64,000 nt of DNA from positions 40,971 through 104,970 of the forward strand of contig NZ_KE384199.1 of the NCBI RefSeq assembly GCF_000424465.1, read 5' to 3'. The position numbers and the translations under genes were made by a program. This stretch comes from Butyrivibrio hungatei NK4A153. GTDB taxonomy: Bacteria > Bacillota > Clostridia > Lachnospirales > Lachnospiraceae. The notes beneath the pieces were generated by a model. It saw only the letters and a program-made list of their open reading frames with translations. It did no database searches and was not told the DNA's origin. Each line of letters begins with the position of its first letter. Position 1 is the stretch's first letter. Shown piece after piece: positions 62,475 through 64,000 of this stretch.

Positions 62475-63137
62475 ATGGCTGGAAGTATTGCTATAGACGG
62501 ACCTGCGGGAGCGGGAAAGAGCACGATCGCAAGAAAGGTTGCGCAGGAGCTTGGATTTATTTATGTGGATACAGGCGCTATGTACAGAGCAATGGCTCTT
62601 TACATGTTAAAAAACGGAATTGGCGCAGATGAAAGCGAAAAGGTAGCCGGTTCTTGTAAAGAGGCCGATATTACAATAAAGCATGAAAACAACGAGCAGG
62701 TTGTATATTTAAACGGCGAAAACGTAAACGGACTTATAAGAACAGAGGAAGTGGGAAACATGACTTCCGCAATAAGTGTAAATGCAGCCGTGAGAGAGAA
62801 ACTTGTGGAACTTCAGCAAAAGCTCGCCGAGAAGACTGATGTCGTAATGGACGGAAGGGATATCGGAACAGTGGTGCTTCCCGGTGCGGACCTTAAGGTT
62901 TATCTTACAGCAAGCTCACGTGTGCGCGCGGAGAGAAGATACAAGGAACTTGTTGCAAAGAAGGTTGATTGCAATCTCGAAGAAATCGAAAAGGACATTA
63001 TAGACAGAGATTACAGGGATATGCACAGAGATATATCTCCGCTTAAGCAGGCAGATGATGCGGTATTTCTTGATTCTTCGGATATGACGATCGAGGAAGT
63101 TAAAGATAAGATTATTGAGCTCTATAAGGGCGTTTGA
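62475..63137 (+). CDS. cmk: Cytidylate kinase
   Basis: A 220-residue kinase with the P loop IAIDGPAGAGKSTIARKVA, YVDTGAMYRAMALYML, VVMDGRDIGTVVLPGA and RDMHRDISPLKQADDAVFLD. It phosphorylates CMP/dCMP. ATG 62475 after AGGAGGAAA; ispH begins 9 nt after its stop, a common Clostridial arrangement. Confidence 0.97.
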   Translation: MAGSIAIDGPAGAGKSTIARKVAQELGFIYVDTGAMYRAMALYMLKNGIGADESEKVAGSCKEADITIKHENNEQVVYLNGENVNGLIRTEEVGNMTSAISVNAAVREKLVELQQKLAEKTDVVMDGRDIGTVVLPGADLKVYLTASSRVRAERRYKELVAKKVDCNLEEIEKDIIDRDYRDMHRDISPLKQADDAVFLDSSDMTIEEVKDKIIELYKGV

Positions 63138-63146
63138 AAGGAAACA

Positions 63147-64000
63147 GATGGAAGTAATCCTGGCTGAACATGCGGGTTTTTGTTTTGGTGTTACAAAGGC
63201 GGTAGATACCGTTTATGAGCAGATAAAGAATAACCCGGGAATGAATATATACACATACGGCCCCATAATACACAATGAGATAGTTGTAAAAGATATGGAG
63301 GAAAAGGGCGTTAAGGTCATTGAGTCCGTTGATGAACTTGAGGGAATAAAAAGTGGGATAATAGTTATAAGATCTCACGGAGTTACCAGGGAAGTTCATG
63401 AAAAAATAGCTGCGACGGGGCTTGAGATCATTGATGCGACATGTCCTTTTGTAAAGCGCATACATAAGATAGTTTCTGAGGAAAGCGGGAAAGGCAAATC
63501 CATAATAGTAGTCGGAAGTGCAAATCATCCCGAGGTCGAGGGAATTGTGAGTTATGCCGATGGTGAAGTTTTTGTTATCGATTCACCCGAAAGTGCCGAA
63601 AAGTTCCGTGGTGACCGAGAAAAAGAGTATACTATAGTTTCTCAGACTACATTTAACAAGAATAAATTTCAAGAAACCGTTGAAATCTTTGGGAATAACG
63701 GTTACAATATTAATATTGTGAATACTATATGTAACGCTACTGACGAGCGACAGTCCGAAGCAGAAGACATTGCATCCAAGGCAGATGTGATGATAGTGAT
63801 CGGAGGGGCACATAGTTCAAATTCGAGAAAACTATACGAAATTTGCAATCAGAAATGTGCCAAAACATATTTTATTCAGACACTGGATGACTTGCATCTA
63901 GAGAGAAAGGAAGCGGTTAAACTAGTGGGGATTACCGCCGGGGCATCAACCCCAAAGAACATTATTGAGGAGGTTCAGAATTATGTCAGAAGAAACTTTT
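63147..64000 (+). CDS. ispH: 4-hydroxy-3-methylbut-2-enyl diphosphate reductase (runs off the window)
   Basis: Open through the window end (284 complete codons). Conserved [4Fe-4S] cysteines are in HAGFCFGV (Cys12), DATCPF and NTICNATDERQ; IRSHGVTREVHEK and GGAHSSNSRKL are typical. It makes IPP and DMAPP in the MEP pathway. The start follows AAAGGAAAC. The 3' end is cut off. In many Clostridia the protein is joined to ribosomal protein S1, but here a start codon for S1 appears to lie in another frame (see 63983). Confidence 0.95.
63983..64000 (+). CDS. Probable start of ribosomal protein S1-like gene (partial, six codons)
   Basis: GAGGAGG (63967-63973) is followed by ATG at 63983 and the codons for MSEETF, which look like an S1 N terminus. 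This frame differs from ispH, which continues across it. So ispH and the S1 gene probably overlap; in related species they are often fused. Only six codons are visible. Confidence 0.4.

Overview
The window looks like a chromosome segment of a Lachnospiraceae bacterium (Clostridia, Butyrivibrio/Pseudobutyrivibrio-like). Pointers are the AddAB nuclease instead of RecBCD, a T-box valS leader, S components of group-type ECF transporters, a cmk-ispH-S1 gene order, YesM/YesN two-component genes and frequent GTG/TTG starts behind GGAGG-type ribosome sites. A secreted galactanase and a sugar ABC operon suggest a gut or rumen plant-polysaccharide user. The genus is inferred from gene content only. There is no rRNA, tRNA, prophage, insertion sequence or CRISPR array that I can support.

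Layout. 0-5.3 kb: MocR regulator, ECF S component, DUF436/YwlG-like protein, then a GGDEF/EAL protein. 5.3-14.6 kb: addB-addA, a GH53 endo-galactanase lipoprotein and a YgjV-like membrane protein. 14.6-15.2 kb: a roughly 600-nt imperfect inverted repeat between convergent genes. 15.2-19.1 kb (minus strand): ktrA, ktrB, asnA and a LURP-one-like protein. 19.2-24.5 kb: small enzymes (two GNATs, a flavin reductase-like protein, a histidine phosphatase), hflX, thiT and an HPr-like protein without the catalytic histidine. 24.6-33.3 kb: a nuclease-helicase fusion, a TPR-GGDEF cyclase, YesM/YesN and another ECF S component. 33.4-38.7 kb: a lipoprotein and a four-gene sugar ABC operon. 39.4-41.2 kb: a ProX-like deacylase, a small protein and an orphan AbrB/VapB-type antitoxin. 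40.9-47.9 kb: two small helical proteins, a 1808-residue WXG/LXG-like Rhs toxin and a lipoprotein that is the likely immunity protein. 48.0-53.8 kb: a lipoprotein (minus), T-box plus valS, and folC. 53.8-59.5 kb: TPR proteins, MBOAT acyltransferase with SGNH partner, RidA and small proteins. 59.6-64 kb: TetR and RpiR regulators, a BaiN-like flavoprotein, cmk, ispH and probably the start of the S1 gene.

Most unusual features. First, a 52-bp-period tandem repeat with an internal dyad occurs at three intergenic loci (window start, 21.5 kb, 39.0 kb), always in the same 52-nt register. Second, the palindrome at 14617-15214 extends into the 3' end of ktrA, suggesting an inverted duplication. Third, the Rhs operon couples a WXG-like N terminus to a C-terminal domain with the His...Asn-Cys pattern of circularly permuted papain-fold enzymes, followed by a lipoprotein with beta-propeller-like repeats. 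This fits a contact-dependent or type VII-exported toxin acting in the cell envelope.
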